A DNA stretch of 64,000 bases, taken from Sagittula sp. P11 (GTDB lineage Bacteria > Pseudomonadota > Alphaproteobacteria > Rhodobacterales > Rhodobacteraceae). Position 1 is the first letter of the stretch; the number at the start of each line of letters is the position of its first letter. The notes below the pieces were generated by a model. That model was not told where the DNA came from. It worked only from the letters and a program-made list of their open reading frames with translations, and ran no database searches. Made by a program: the position numbers and the translations under genes. The stretch covers positions 744,001 through 808,000 of the forward strand of contig NZ_CP021913.1 in assembly GCF_002814095.1 (NCBI RefSeq), written 5' to 3'. Positions 1-8,441 of the stretch are shown piece after piece.

Positions 1-696
1 TTCGGCCACCACAAGGCGGAATACTTCAGCGCGGTGCTGGAAGGCGTGCTGATCATCGTGGCGGCGCTCCTGATCCTGCGCGAGGCCTGGACGGGGTTCT
101 GGGCGCCGCGCCCGCTGGACGCGCCGCTTCTGGGCCTCGCGGTCAACATCGGCGCCACGGCGCTGAACGCGGCCTGGGCCTATGTGCTGGTGCGGCAGGG
201 GCGGAAGCTGCGCTCTCCGGCACTGGTGGCGGATGGCAAGCACCTGTGGGCGGACGTTGTGACCTCGGGCGGGGTGGCGGTCGGCGTGCTGCTGGCGCTG
301 TTCACCGGGTGGTGGGTGCTCGACCCGGTCATGGCGGCGCTGGTGGCGGTGAACATCCTGTGGTCGGGCTACACGGTGGTCATGGCCTCGCTGTCGGGCC
401 TGATGGACGAGGCGGTGCCGGAGGACGTGCAGGAGAAGATCCGCACGGTGATCTCGGCGCAGGCGACCGGCGCGGTGGAGGCGCACGACCTGAAGACCCG
501 CCACGCGGGCAGCGCGACCTTCGTGGAGTTCCACCTTGTGGTGCCGGGTGAGATGAGCGTCTTCGACGCCCACGAGATCTGCGATCGGGTGGAGCGGGAA
601 ATGGCCCGCACGGTGCCGGACGTGCGCACGACCATCCACGTGGAGCCGGACCACAAGTCGAAGGACAGCGGCGTGATCCCGGTGGACGAGGGCTGA
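1..696 (+). CDS. Cation diffusion facilitator (CDF) metal exporter, 5' truncated
   Basis: The reading frame is open from base 1, so the protein starts outside the window and 231 residues are visible. It begins with the FGHHKAEY stretch that in CDF proteins precedes transmembrane helix III. Two further hydrophobic helices follow, then an A-D-G-K-H-L-W-A-D segment that supplies the family's His/Asp metal site in helix V, and a soluble C-terminal ferredoxin-like domain (about the last 85 residues, with HDLKTRHAG and HIEVEPDH-like elements). CDF proteins exchange cytoplasmic Zn, Fe, Mn or Co for protons at the inner membrane; the metal cannot be told from this fragment. It converges on the Anbu gene with a 10-base gap. 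A second CDF gene lies at 37243-38196. Confidence 0.9.
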   Translation, partial: FGHHKAEYFSAVLEGVLIIVAALLILREAWTGFWAPRPLDAPLLGLAVNIGATALNAAWAYVLVRQGRKLRSPALVADGKHLWADVVTSGGVAVGVLLALFTGWWVLDPVMAALVAVNILWSGYTVVMASLSGLMDEAVPEDVQEKIRTVISAQATGAVEAHDLKTRHAGSATFVEFHLVVPGEMSVFDAHEICDRVEREMARTVPDVRTTIHVEPDHKSKDSGVIPVDEG

Positions 697-706
697 GGCG
701 CGCGGC

Positions 707-1471
707 CTAGCCCTTGTCTTCCGGGTTTCTCTGCGCGTCGTCGAAGGTCCACTTCGGCTGCTGTTCCAGCGCGTCCTTCAGGGCGTTGCCCCAGCCCTGG
801 CTGACCGTCTGGAAGTAGGGATCGTCCTGCAGGACGCGGCCGGTGTGACCGATCTTCAGGCTGTCCTTCTCGTAGCAGTGGTAGTCGAAGGGCAGGCCCA
901 CGGTCAGATTGGCCTTCACGGTGGAGTCGAAGCTGACCAGCAGGAGGGTCATCGCCTCTTCGAAGGTCATGTTCGGATCGTAGGCGCGCACGAGGATCGG
1001 ACGGCCGTACTTGATCTCGCCGGTCTGGAAGAAGGGCGTGTCGCCGCCGGCCTCGATGAAATTGCCTTCGGGATAGATCAGGAACAGCCGCATCGGCCCG
1101 CCGGCGATCTGCCCGCCCAGAAGGAGCGTGGCGTTGAAGGCGGTGTCGGCGCGCTGGCCGACGTTGGCGTGGCGGTCGATGACCTCGCGCAGGGTGTCGG
1201 CGACAAGGCGCGCCGCCTGGAACATCGAGGGCACGGCCAAGAGCGAGGGCGAGCGTTCGGACGGCGCCTTCAGTCGCTCATCGAGTTCGGAGACGACGGC
1301 CTGCGTGGTGGCGAGGTTGCCGGCGGACAGGAGCGTGATGACCCGTTCACCGGGGTTTTCCCAGATGGTCATCTTCTTGAAGGTGGAGATGTTGTCGAGC
1401 CCGGCATTTGTCCGGGTGTCCGACATGAACACCATGCCTCCATCGAGCATCATTCCCACGCAATAGGTCAT
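707..1471 (-). CDS. Anbu, bacterial proteasome-related peptidase
   Basis: 254 residues, normal length for Anbu (ancestral beta subunit), an N-terminal-nucleophile hydrolase related to HslV and 20S beta subunits. Seen: the chain starts MTYCVGM, so removing Met exposes Thr2 as the presumptive nucleophile; the SDTRTNAG segment puts an Asp 16 residues after it, matching proteasome Asp17, and Lys32/Lys33 lie near the proteasome Lys33 position. A GGAAA-type ribosome site precedes the ATG. Known of the family: it forms open-ring assemblies and is nearly always encoded with alpha-E, transglutaminase and permuted ATP-grasp proteins, as here. Its substrate is unresolved. It is the last gene of the minus-strand operon, set apart from the transglutaminase gene by 361 bases, so it may have its own promoter. 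Confidence 0.9.
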   Translation of the reverse strand: MTYCVGMMLDGGMVFMSDTRTNAGLDNISTFKKMTIWENPGERVITLLSAGNLATTQAVVSELDERLKAPSERSPSLLAVPSMFQAARLVADTLREVIDRHANVGQRADTAFNATLLLGGQIAGGPMRLFLIYPEGNFIEAGGDTPFFQTGEIKYGRPILVRAYDPNMTFEEAMTLLLVSFDSTVKANLTVGLPFDYHCYEKDSLKIGHTGRVLQDDPYFQTVSQGWGNALKDALEQQPKWTFDDAQRNPEDKG

Positions 1472-1832
1472 CTTCTGCTTTCCGACTCACGACAAGGACC
1501 AAGCATTAGGGGTTGGTTGGCGGCGTTATCAAGTGTGATGTCCGGACAATCGCATATGTCGCGGGGTCACGGCGCCCTGCCGGGGCAGGAATGACACGGT
1601 TTGGGCTTTGGCGCCCGTCAGGTGACGCGAGACCCGGGCGCGTCAAGCCGTGGGGATGGGGCAGCCGCTTTCGGCGCGGGTCGGCATGTCGTCACGGAAC
1701 ATGCGCGGGACTGCGGGGCCCGGAGGCCGGGGGACAGCCGGTGATGACACCGCCGGGGCGACGGCACCACACGCGCCGCCCGACCGAAAGCCCGGCCGGA
1801 CATGCGCTGCGAAAGGCCGATCCGGCCGGTGC
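1472..1832. other. 361-base gap inside the Anbu operon
   Basis: No convincing gene on either strand; the short open frames here lack ribosome sites and have no recognisable protein character. Bases around 1500-1560, just upstream of the Anbu start, are less GC-rich than the rest and could hold a promoter for Anbu (a TTGTCC and an AT-richer segment are visible on the minus strand, but spacing is poor). The remainder is very GC-rich with short GC inverted repeats and no clear terminator. Confidence 0.5.
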
Positions 1833-2630
1833 CTACTGCTGCGCGACCTCTATGGCGACGTTCAGCGCCTCGGTCTCGCCGCCGACGCGGAGGCCGTTGA
1901 CCGGCGCCGCGTCGCTGTAGTCGAGGCCGATGGCCACACGGACATAGCGTTCGTCGGGGCTCATCTGGTTGGAGGCGTCGAAGCCGACCCAGCCCAGATC
2001 GGGCACGAAGACCTCCGCCCAGGCGTGCATCGCGTCCTGCGCCACCGTGTCGTCCAGCATCAGGTAGCCCGACACGTAGCGCGCGGGCCAGCCCGCCTCG
2101 TGCGCGCAGGCGATGAAGACATGGGTGTGGTCCTGGCAGACGCCGCGGCCCTCAGTCACCGCCTCTTCGGCGGTCCATGTGCTTTCGGAGCTGCCGGTCT
2201 CGTATTTCACCGCCTCCCCCAGCGCCGCCATCAGCTTGTGGCAGCGGTCGAGCACGGTTTCGCCCTCGACCGAGCGCAGCAGCGCCTTGACGCCGGGGCC
2301 CGCCTTGGTGCGCGGGGTGTGGCGCTTGTAGAGCCAGAGCGGCACGGGGCCGACATGCTTGCCGACGACGCCGTGGTTCTCGCTTACCTCGACTTCCCCC
2401 TCGCAATGGACTGTGACCTCCGTCACGTCACGGTCGAAGCTGATGAGGTTCACCTTGTTGTGGTGGTGGTCGTCGTAGGAGAGTTCCTGCTTGCCGCCGG
2501 TGATTGTCATCTTCCAGTCGGTCACCGTCTGGTTGCGGCCGCTGCGCGGCGTCAGGCGGAGCTGTTGCAGCCCGGAGACCACGGGAGCGTCGAAGGCGTA
2601 GCGGGTCGTGTGGGAAATTTTCAGCCGCAT
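1833..2630 (-). CDS. Transglutaminase-like cysteine peptidase of the Anbu operon
   Basis: 265 residues. The N-terminal ~85 residues are the beta-rich Bact_transglu_N domain (MRLKISHTTRYAFDAPV, then LRLTPRSGRNQTV); the C-terminal half is the transglutaminase core. The papain-like triad is visible as Cys165 (GRGVCQDHTH), His202 (DAMHAWAEVF) and Asp218 (GWVGFDASN). Such bacterial members act as thiol peptidases or amide-bond-forming/breaking enzymes, usually cytoplasmic; no signal peptide is seen. It starts 4 bases after the alpha-E stop codon, so the two are probably co-translated. The role in the operon is unknown; processing of a peptide made by the ATP-grasp partner is an inference from published comparative genomics of this gene set. 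Confidence 0.92.
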   Translation of the reverse strand: MRLKISHTTRYAFDAPVVSGLQQLRLTPRSGRNQTVTDWKMTITGGKQELSYDDHHHNKVNLISFDRDVTEVTVHCEGEVEVSENHGVVGKHVGPVPLWLYKRHTPRTKAGPGVKALLRSVEGETVLDRCHKLMAALGEAVKYETGSSESTWTAEEAVTEGRGVCQDHTHVFIACAHEAGWPARYVSGYLMLDDTVAQDAMHAWAEVFVPDLGWVGFDASNQMSPDERYVRVAIGLDYSDAAPVNGLRVGGETEALNVAIEVAQQ

Positions 2631-2634
2631 GATC

Positions 2635-3576
2635 TCACTCGTAGAACCGGTAGTCGATCTCGATCTGGCGCCCGACGCGCGCGATCACCGACTGGATTTC
2701 CTGAAGGTACTCGTGCAGGCCGAATTCGAAGACCGCGTCGATGTCGAGCCTGAGGTACTTCTCTTCCATGGCGCGGAGCATGTCGCAAGAGGTTGTCACC
2801 TGCCCGTATTCCGACGTGAGGAATTCCATGTTCGACCGCATGGTCGAGATGCAGAACGCGAGGCTGCGGGGCATCCGGCGGTCGAGGATCAGGAACTGCG
2901 CGATGTCGCGGGAGTCGCGCGAGGCGCCGTAGGCCATGCGGAACCCGCCACGGGCGGAGACGGAGCGCAGCAGGATTTCCCACTGCACGTTGTCCATGGA
3001 GGACCCGACAGAGACCACAGCGGGCAAAAGCACGTAGTATTTCACGTCGACGATGCGCGCGGTGTTGTCGGCCCGTTCGATGAAGGTGCCCAGCCGCGAG
3101 AAGTCGTAGATGTCGTTGCGCAGCATGGTGCCGTGGGTGGCGCCGCGCACCATGGAGGTCCGCTGGCGGATCAGCCGCAGCACCCCCGGCAGGTCGCGTT
3201 CGTTGACGCGGCGGGCCAGCCCTTCCTTAGCGGCCATGTAGGCGGCGTTGGTGGCTTCCCAGACCTCGGTGGTCAGCGCGGTGCGCACCATGCGGGCGTT
3301 CTGCCGCGCCGAGGCGATGGAGGACATGACCGAGGACGGGTTGTCCTTCGACCGCAGGAGCCAGTCTATGGTCGCTTCCTTCGTGACCTCGTCGTGGCTT
3401 TGCATGAAGAGTTCGTAGGAGCCGGAGGTCTGCAGGACCGACTTCCATTCTTCCTCGGTGGAGCCGAGGCGGGTGAGCGCGATGCGCTGGCCCGTCTCGA
3501 TCAGGCGCCCGATGTTTTCCGCGCGCTCCAGCGAGCGGTACATCCAGAACAGGCCGTTTGCGGTTTTTCCCAGCAT
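2635..3576 (-). CDS. Alpha-E domain protein
   Basis: 313 residues, almost entirely alpha-helical, beginning MLGKTANGLFWMYRSLERAENIGRL, the characteristic start of the alpha-E (DUF403) family, with the family's typical length. Alpha-E proteins are found only beside permuted ATP-grasp and transglutaminase proteins; their biochemical role is not known, and a scaffold or peptide-holding function is only a suggestion. Its ATG shares one base with the stop codon of the upstream ATP-grasp gene (TGATG), pointing to coupled translation. No membrane segment or signal peptide. Identification is secure; function is not. Confidence 0.92.
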   Translation of the reverse strand: MLGKTANGLFWMYRSLERAENIGRLIETGQRIALTRLGSTEEEWKSVLQTSGSYELFMQSHDEVTKEATIDWLLRSKDNPSSVMSSIASARQNARMVRTALTTEVWEATNAAYMAAKEGLARRVNERDLPGVLRLIRQRTSMVRGATHGTMLRNDIYDFSRLGTFIERADNTARIVDVKYYVLLPAVVSVGSSMDNVQWEILLRSVSARGGFRMAYGASRDSRDIAQFLILDRRMPRSLAFCISTMRSNMEFLTSEYGQVTTSCDMLRAMEEKYLRLDIDAVFEFGLHEYLQEIQSVIARVGRQIEIDYRFYE

Positions 3577-5000
3577 CAGTCTTGCAGCACCCAGGTGTCC
3601 TTCGTTCCGCCGCCCTGCGAGGAGTTCACCACGAGGGAGCCTTTCTTGAGCGCCACGCGGGTCAGGCCGCCGGGCGTGATCTTGATGCCTTTCGGGCTGA
3701 CCAGCACAAAGGGGCGCAGGTCGACGTGCCGCGGGGCCAGCCCTGCGCGGGTGAAGATCGGCACCGTCGACAGCGACAGCGTGGGCTGCGCGATGTAGTT
3801 GGCGGGCCTTGCCTGCAGCTTCCTGCGGAACTCTGCCAGGTCCTTCTTGGTCGCGGTCGGGCCGATCAGCATGCCGTAGCCGCCGGAGCCGTGCACCTCC
3901 TTGACGACGAGGTCCTTCAGGTTGTCGAGCACGTAGGCGAGGCTGTCGGGATCGGCGCAGCGCCAGGTCGGCACGTTTTCAAGGAGCGCCTTCTCGCCGG
4001 TGTAGAACTCGACGATCTCGGGCATGTAGCTGTAGATCGCCTTGTCGTCGCAGATGCCGGTGCCCGGCGCGTTGGCGATGGTGAGCCTGCCCGCACGGTA
4101 GACATCCATGATCCCCGGCACGCCCAGCGCGCTTTCGGGGTTGAAGTTCAGCGGGTCGAGGAAGGCATCGTCGATCCGGCGGTAGACCACGTCGATGGGC
4201 TTGTAGCCGCGGGTGGTGCGCATGGCGAGCCGCCCGTCCACGACGCGCAGGTCGTTGCCCTCCACCAGCTCGACCGACATCTGGTCGGCGAGGAAGGCGT
4301 GTTCGAAATAGGCGGAGTTGTAGATGCCCGGCGTCATCACCGCGACGGTGGGCTTTTCGCCTGCCCCTTCCGGCGCGCATTCCGACAGCGACTGCAGCAG
4401 GTCCATCGGGTAGGTCTGCACCGGCTGCACGCGGTTGTGGGCGAAGAGCTCCGGGAACATCTGGAGCATGGTCTCGCGGTTTTCCAGCATGTAGCTGACG
4501 CCCGAAGGCGTGCGGCCGTTGTCCTCCAGCACGTAGAACTGGTCGGGGCCGGTGCGCACCAGGTCGATGCCGACGATATGGGTGTAGACCTTCCCCGGCG
4601 GCGTGATGCCGATCATCTGCGGCTCGAACGCCTCATTGCGCGAGATCATGCGTTCGGGAATGCGGCCCGCCTTCACGATCTCCTGCCCGTGGTAGATGTC
4701 GTGCAGGAAGGCGTTGAGCGCGCGCACGCGCTGCTCGATCCCCTTGCTCAGCCGCTGCCATTCGTGGCCCGAGATGATGCGCGGGATGATGTCGAAGGGG
4801 ATGAGCCGTTCCTCGGCCTCGGCGCGCCCGTAGACGTTGAAGGTGATGCCCGTCAGGCGGAAAAGCTCTTCCGCCTCGCGCTGTTTCGCGCGGAGGTCCT
4901 TCGGATCCTCCCCCTCGAACCAGCTGTTGAACGCCTGGTAAGGACCACGGACCTCGTCACCCGTGCCCGTCATCTCGTCAAAGACCGGCTTCTCGCCCAT
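3576..5000 (-). CDS. Circularly permuted type 2 ATP-grasp protein
   Basis: 474 residues, usual length for this family. Recognisable blocks include FNVYGRAEAEERLIPFDIIPR near residue 55, VGIDLVRTGPDQFYVLEDNGRTPSG in the middle (metal/ATP-binding acidic and Asn residues), and the C-terminal KEVHGSGGYGMLIGP and PTLSLSTVP...HVDLRPFVL segments. In permuted ATP-grasp proteins the nucleotide-binding elements occur in rearranged order; members are predicted amidoligases that join amino acids or peptides with ATP. It heads the operon ATP-grasp > alpha-E > transglutaminase > Anbu. A weak AGGGGG precedes the ATG; a promoter-like element lies about 55 bases upstream. The ligated substrate cannot be deduced. 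Confidence 0.92.
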   Translation of the reverse strand: MGEKPVFDEMTGTGDEVRGPYQAFNSWFEGEDPKDLRAKQREAEELFRLTGITFNVYGRAEAEERLIPFDIIPRIISGHEWQRLSKGIEQRVRALNAFLHDIYHGQEIVKAGRIPERMISRNEAFEPQMIGITPPGKVYTHIVGIDLVRTGPDQFYVLEDNGRTPSGVSYMLENRETMLQMFPELFAHNRVQPVQTYPMDLLQSLSECAPEGAGEKPTVAVMTPGIYNSAYFEHAFLADQMSVELVEGNDLRVVDGRLAMRTTRGYKPIDVVYRRIDDAFLDPLNFNPESALGVPGIMDVYRAGRLTIANAPGTGICDDKAIYSYMPEIVEFYTGEKALLENVPTWRCADPDSLAYVLDNLKDLVVKEVHGSGGYGMLIGPTATKKDLAEFRRKLQARPANYIAQPTLSLSTVPIFTRAGLAPRHVDLRPFVLVSPKGIKITPGGLTRVALKKGSLVVNSSQGGGTKDTWVLQD

Positions 5001-5054
5001 TCAACCCCCTGTGCCCCGTTTTCCGGTGTGCCGTATGAGTACAGCTTGGGAACA

Positions 5055-5083
5055 ACGCTAGAGTGCGGCGGATGCGCAATCAA
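5055..5083 (-). promoter_or_regulatory. Possible sigma-70 promoter of the Anbu operon
   Basis: On the minus strand TTGATT (5083-5078) and TAGCGT (5060-5055) are separated by 17 bases, a fair match to -35 and -10 boxes, about 55 bases before the ATP-grasp start. The surrounding 222-base gap between the GapR-like gene and the operon is AT-richer than the coding DNA. Prediction only. Confidence 0.35.
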
Positions 5084-5222
5084 CGGCTTGGAAGGCGTTT
5101 TGCGGAATTCCCGGCGTTTTGCCTCATATTTGGGCGTATCGCAAAGGCGGGCCGGAACGCGCCCCGACCGCGGGCGGAGCGGACCCGCGCGCCACCGCGC
5201 ACGGGCCTTGGCCCCAAGGGGC

Positions 5223-5480
5223 TCAGGCCATGCCCAGCGCGGCCTTGTACATCTCGAGGACCGCCTCTTCCTCGGCGATGTCGTCGGCGTCGCGCTTGCG
5301 GAGCGAGATCACCTTGCGCAGGATCTTGGTGTCGTAGCCGCGGCCCTTGGCCTCTGCCATCACTTCCTTGATCTGCTCGGAGATGTCCTTCTTCTCTTCT
5401 TCCAGCCGCTCCACGCGCTCGATGAATGCCTTGAGCTCTCCGGCGGCCACGCCGTAGCTGTCGGTCGGGGTGTCCTGCAT
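5223..5480 (-). CDS. GapR-family (DUF2312) DNA-binding protein
   Basis: 85 residues with the full DUF2312 signature: [49 protein letters not shown] and a charged, helical C-terminus ([17 protein letters not shown]). Known of the family: GapR of Caulobacter is an essential nucleoid-associated protein that clamps AT-rich, overtwisted DNA ahead of replication forks and polymerases; most alphaproteobacteria carry one or more copies. The first long helix is predicted to form the coiled-coil dimer. Located upstream of, and in the same direction as, the Anbu operon, but the 222-base gap argues against co-transcription. Confidence 0.92.
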   Translation of the reverse strand: MQDTPTDSYGVAAGELKAFIERVERLEEEKKDISEQIKEVMAEAKGRGYDTKILRKVISLRKRDADDIAEEEAVLEMYKAALGMA

Positions 5481-5659
5481 GTCTTGCCTCCATGGGATGA
5501 GCCCTCCCGATACAGCCGCACCGCGCGCCCATCAAGACCCATGCCGCGCCAGTCGCGCCGCCCTGCCGAAACGTCTTGCCTAACGGGCCTTCGTCCTTTA
5601 GGCGGCGGGCGGTCACGCAACATCCGCAATTCCCATCCGCAACCCTTGAGGAGGACGAC

Positions 5660-5875
5660 ATGGCCTGGCTGATCTGGAGCGGCGCGCTGGTATCCCTCGC
5701 AGGGCTTGCCGGTCTCGTCTGGTGCATCGTCAAGGTCTGGTCCGCCCGCCGCAGGGGCCTGCCCGACGAAGAGCTGCGCGCGCTGGTGCGCAAGGTGGTG
5801 CCGCTGAACATGGGCGCGCTGATGCTGTCGACCATCGGGCTGATGATGGTCATCACGGGCATCTTCCTGAAGTGA
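5660..5875 (+). CDS. Small two-helix membrane protein, unknown function
   Basis: 71 residues from the ATG at 5660, which has a strong GAGGAG ribosome site 6 bases upstream; an in-frame start further up has none. Two hydrophobic helices are evident: WLIWSGALVSLAGLAGLVWCIV near the start and LMLSTIGLMMVITGIFL at the end, joined by a basic/acidic loop (ARRRGLPDEELRALVRKVV). I do not recognise a named family; short proteins of this kind are common in Rhodobacterales. It stands alone between two minus-strand genes. Confidence 0.75.
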   Translation: MAWLIWSGALVSLAGLAGLVWCIVKVWSARRRGLPDEELRALVRKVVPLNMGALMLSTIGLMMVITGIFLK

Positions 5876-5958
5876 GTTGAGCTGAGGGCGCGGCCCCCGG
5901 CCCGTCACCTGCGCGGCGGTCGGTGGCCCGCCCGTCCCAAGGCGGGACAAGCGCCAGC

Positions 5959-7935
5959 CTAGCGGCTGAGAAACGTCCGCCCGTATTTCACGTGTTCGCC
6001 CCAGGCGGGTTCCGGCGTCCAGAAGTCGCGGTCTGGATGGTCCAGCCGCTCCAGCCGCTTCATGATGCGCAGCATCCCCCAGAGACCGACAGCCATCATC
6101 GGCCCGCCGCGCAGGCGCGGGAAGTCCAGCGCGAGGATCGCGACCGCGTCGATGTCGGAGGGGCGGCGCACCATGCCCTCCGCCAGCATCCGCGCGCCCT
6201 CGTTCGCCATGGCGCCGACCAGCAGCTCCACCAAGTCGTCCGCCGCCCAGGCCCGCGCCGTGCGCTGACCGTTCAGCAGCCGCCTGACAGAGGTCGCGCG
6301 TTCCGCGCCGCCATCGGCCCAGTCGTAGAACCCCTTGCCGGAGATCCAGCCGCGCCGCCCGACCTCGATCATCAGGGCCGACCAGTTCTCCGCCCCTTCG
6401 GCGCGGGGTGCGCGGGCCAGGTCCTCGAGCCCGCTCATGTCGCGGGTGCGGAACGGCGGGCGGCCCCAGCCCCAGCCCTCCACCGCCGCGTCGAGGTCGT
6501 ATGGGTCGGCGCCGAGGTCCACCAGCGCATCCGCCGCGCGGTGCATTGCCGCCGCGAGACGTCCCGCGATGCTGGCGCCCTGAGAGCGCACGTGCACCGC
6601 GACCTTGTTCATCCGTTCGGCCAGCGCGAGGCCCAGCGCCACCTCGGCGGGCGTGCCTTCCGGTCCCTGCACCACCTCAACCAGCCGTGTGGCAAAGACC
6701 GGCGGGGCAAATCGCAGGCCCAGCCGGTCGACCCGGCCCGACATCGCCACGGCACGCACCGTGCCTTCGGGCGCGGCCACGTCGCCCTGCCCGCGCGCCG
6801 CATGCAGGACGATATCCGTGCCGGGGATCATCTCGGCGCTTTCGCCCCAGTGCAGCAGGTCGAGGCGCGCGGCGGATTGCGAAGGGCTGAGCCCGCCGCC
6901 CTTCACCCCGGCCGAGAAGACGTCGCGCAGTTGCGCCACGCCCTCGGTCAGCTTCTCCGGCTCGCGCGCGCCCCAGTTCACGCCGATCCCGGCGTTCAGT
7001 GCCGAGACCGCGATCTGCATGGCCAGCGGCCCCGGCCCCAGCACGGCGATGCGGTTGACCTCGCCCGCGGGCGTGCCCTTCGGCAGGTTGAAGCGCCGCG
7101 CGAGGTGTTCGGCGGTAAAGGCGTGGCGCAGTGCACGGGCGGCGTCGGAGGCGAGACAGGCCGCGAAGGCGTCCTCCTCCATCGCCACGCCTGCGTCGAA
7201 AGGCAGAAGCGCCGAGGCCTCGATCAGGTCGATGACCCGGGCCGCGGCACTGTCGGGCGCAGCAGAGAGCGTGTCGCGCCGGGCCCTGATCGCCGTGGTG
7301 AAGGCCGCGTGGTCCGCCATGCCGTCGCGCAGGTCGCGGGTGCGGCGCGGCGGCGTTCCGTCATCGGCCAGCGCACGGGCAAGGTTGGCCGCGGTGCCCA
7401 GCAGGTTGTCGTCCACGAGGTCGTCGACAAGCTGCCGCCCCGGCCCGCGGTCCAGCGGCATGGTGCCCCCGGCCAGCGCCAGTTCCAGCGCCAGCTCCGC
7501 CCCTGCGAGGCGCGGCAGGCGCTGCGTCGCACCGGCAGAGGGCGTGAGGCCCATGCGCACCTCGGGCAGGCTGACACGGGTTCCGGCGCGGGCCACCCGG
7601 TAGTGCGCCGCCAGCGCCAGTTCGAAGCCGCCGCCGTAGACCGTGCCGTGCAGCGCCGCCACGACGGGCTTGGCGCAGGCCTCCACCCGGTTGCAGAGGT
7701 CACGCAGGAAGGGCTTTGCCATGCCGGTTTCGTATTCCGCCAGATCGGCGCCCGCGGGAAAGGTGTTGCCGGTGCCCGCCAGAACGATGCCGCGGATCGC
7801 CGGGTCCGCCTCTGCCCGGTCCAGTCCCGCCGCCAGCCCGACCCGGGCCGCCCGCGACAGCGCGTTGACCGGCGGGTTGTCGACACTGAGCAAGGCAATG
7901 CCGTCCTCGACCGAATAATGGATACCGTCTGCCAT
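5959..7935 (-). CDS. FadB/FadJ-like enoyl-CoA hydratase / 3-hydroxyacyl-CoA dehydrogenase homologue
   Basis: 658 residues from the ATG at 7935 (GGGAAA ribosome site); a TTG 27 bases upstream is less likely. Residues 1-190 are a crotonase fold: NPPVNALS, the oxyanion-hole GADLAEY, GGGFELALAAHYRVA and catalytic-type Glu105 and Glu125 (LPEVRMGL). Residues ~293-600 align with 3-hydroxyacyl-CoA dehydrogenase, but key elements deviate: GPGPLA replaces the usual GxGxMG, the acidic residue after beta-2 is missing, the catalytic His of the HFFNP motif is Arg408 (LRFAPP), and the PGFxxNR motif reads QGASIAGR. The beta-oxidation hydratase role is likely; dehydrogenase activity is doubtful. No thiolase gene is adjacent. 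Confidence 0.85.
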   Translation of the reverse strand: MADGIHYSVEDGIALLSVDNPPVNALSRAARVGLAAGLDRAEADPAIRGIVLAGTGNTFPAGADLAEYETGMAKPFLRDLCNRVEACAKPVVAALHGTVYGGGFELALAAHYRVARAGTRVSLPEVRMGLTPSAGATQRLPRLAGAELALELALAGGTMPLDRGPGRQLVDDLVDDNLLGTAANLARALADDGTPPRRTRDLRDGMADHAAFTTAIRARRDTLSAAPDSAAARVIDLIEASALLPFDAGVAMEEDAFAACLASDAARALRHAFTAEHLARRFNLPKGTPAGEVNRIAVLGPGPLAMQIAVSALNAGIGVNWGAREPEKLTEGVAQLRDVFSAGVKGGGLSPSQSAARLDLLHWGESAEMIPGTDIVLHAARGQGDVAAPEGTVRAVAMSGRVDRLGLRFAPPVFATRLVEVVQGPEGTPAEVALGLALAERMNKVAVHVRSQGASIAGRLAAAMHRAADALVDLGADPYDLDAAVEGWGWGRPPFRTRDMSGLEDLARAPRAEGAENWSALMIEVGRRGWISGKGFYDWADGGAERATSVRRLLNGQRTARAWAADDLVELLVGAMANEGARMLAEGMVRRPSDIDAVAILALDFPRLRGGPMMAVGLWGMLRIMKRLERLDHPDRDFWTPEPAWGEHVKYGRTFLSR

Positions 7936-8181
7936 CTGCCCGTTTTCCCGCCCGGGCCCCAAACGCCCGGATCTGCCCGTTTATCGCGCATTTCGCGCTC
8001 TTTTGCGGGGATTAGACGCGATCAGGCGAATCAAGGCAACGTCCTTGTGCCCCGGACATGCCTCCCGGGCGCGCGGAAACACGGCAAGCGAGTCCTTTCG
8101 GACACGGCCCTCGGGCGTTCCGGAGGCGATACGAACGCGGTGCCGGGCCGGAAGCGCGGATCCCGCGTCCGGCCGCCCGGG

Positions 8182-8394
8182 TCAGATCGGCATGTTGTCG
8201 AACTGGTCTTCGAGGTCTTCGTCGCGATGCGCCTCGACGCGGTCGCGCGCCCAGACCGGCGCGCGGGCGCCCCTGCCCTCGAGCTGGCGGACCGCCTGCT
8301 CCAGATGGTCGAGCGCCTCCGCACGGGCGGTGCCCTCGGTGTTGTCGATCTCGTCGCGCAGAGCTTCGATCCTGGCCTTGAGTGCCTCGGTCAT
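8182..8394 (-). CDS. Small acidic hypothetical protein
   Basis: 70 residues from the ATG at 8394, which follows a near-perfect GGAGAGGAGG ribosome site; longer in-frame starts lack one. The first half is helical and charged (MTEALKARIEALRDEIDNTEG...HLEQAVRQLEG), the second half is Arg/Asp-rich and ends DQFDNMPI. No signal peptide or membrane helix. I do not recognise a family. It follows the DksA/TraR-like gene in the same direction with a 47-base gap and may share its transcript. Confidence 0.7.
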   Translation of the reverse strand: MTEALKARIEALRDEIDNTEGTARAEALDHLEQAVRQLEGRGARAPVWARDRVEAHRDEDLEDQFDNMPI

Positions 8395-8441
8395 GGTCGT
8401 CCTCCTCTCCTCTCCCACCCGGATCACCGGGAAACGCCGCC

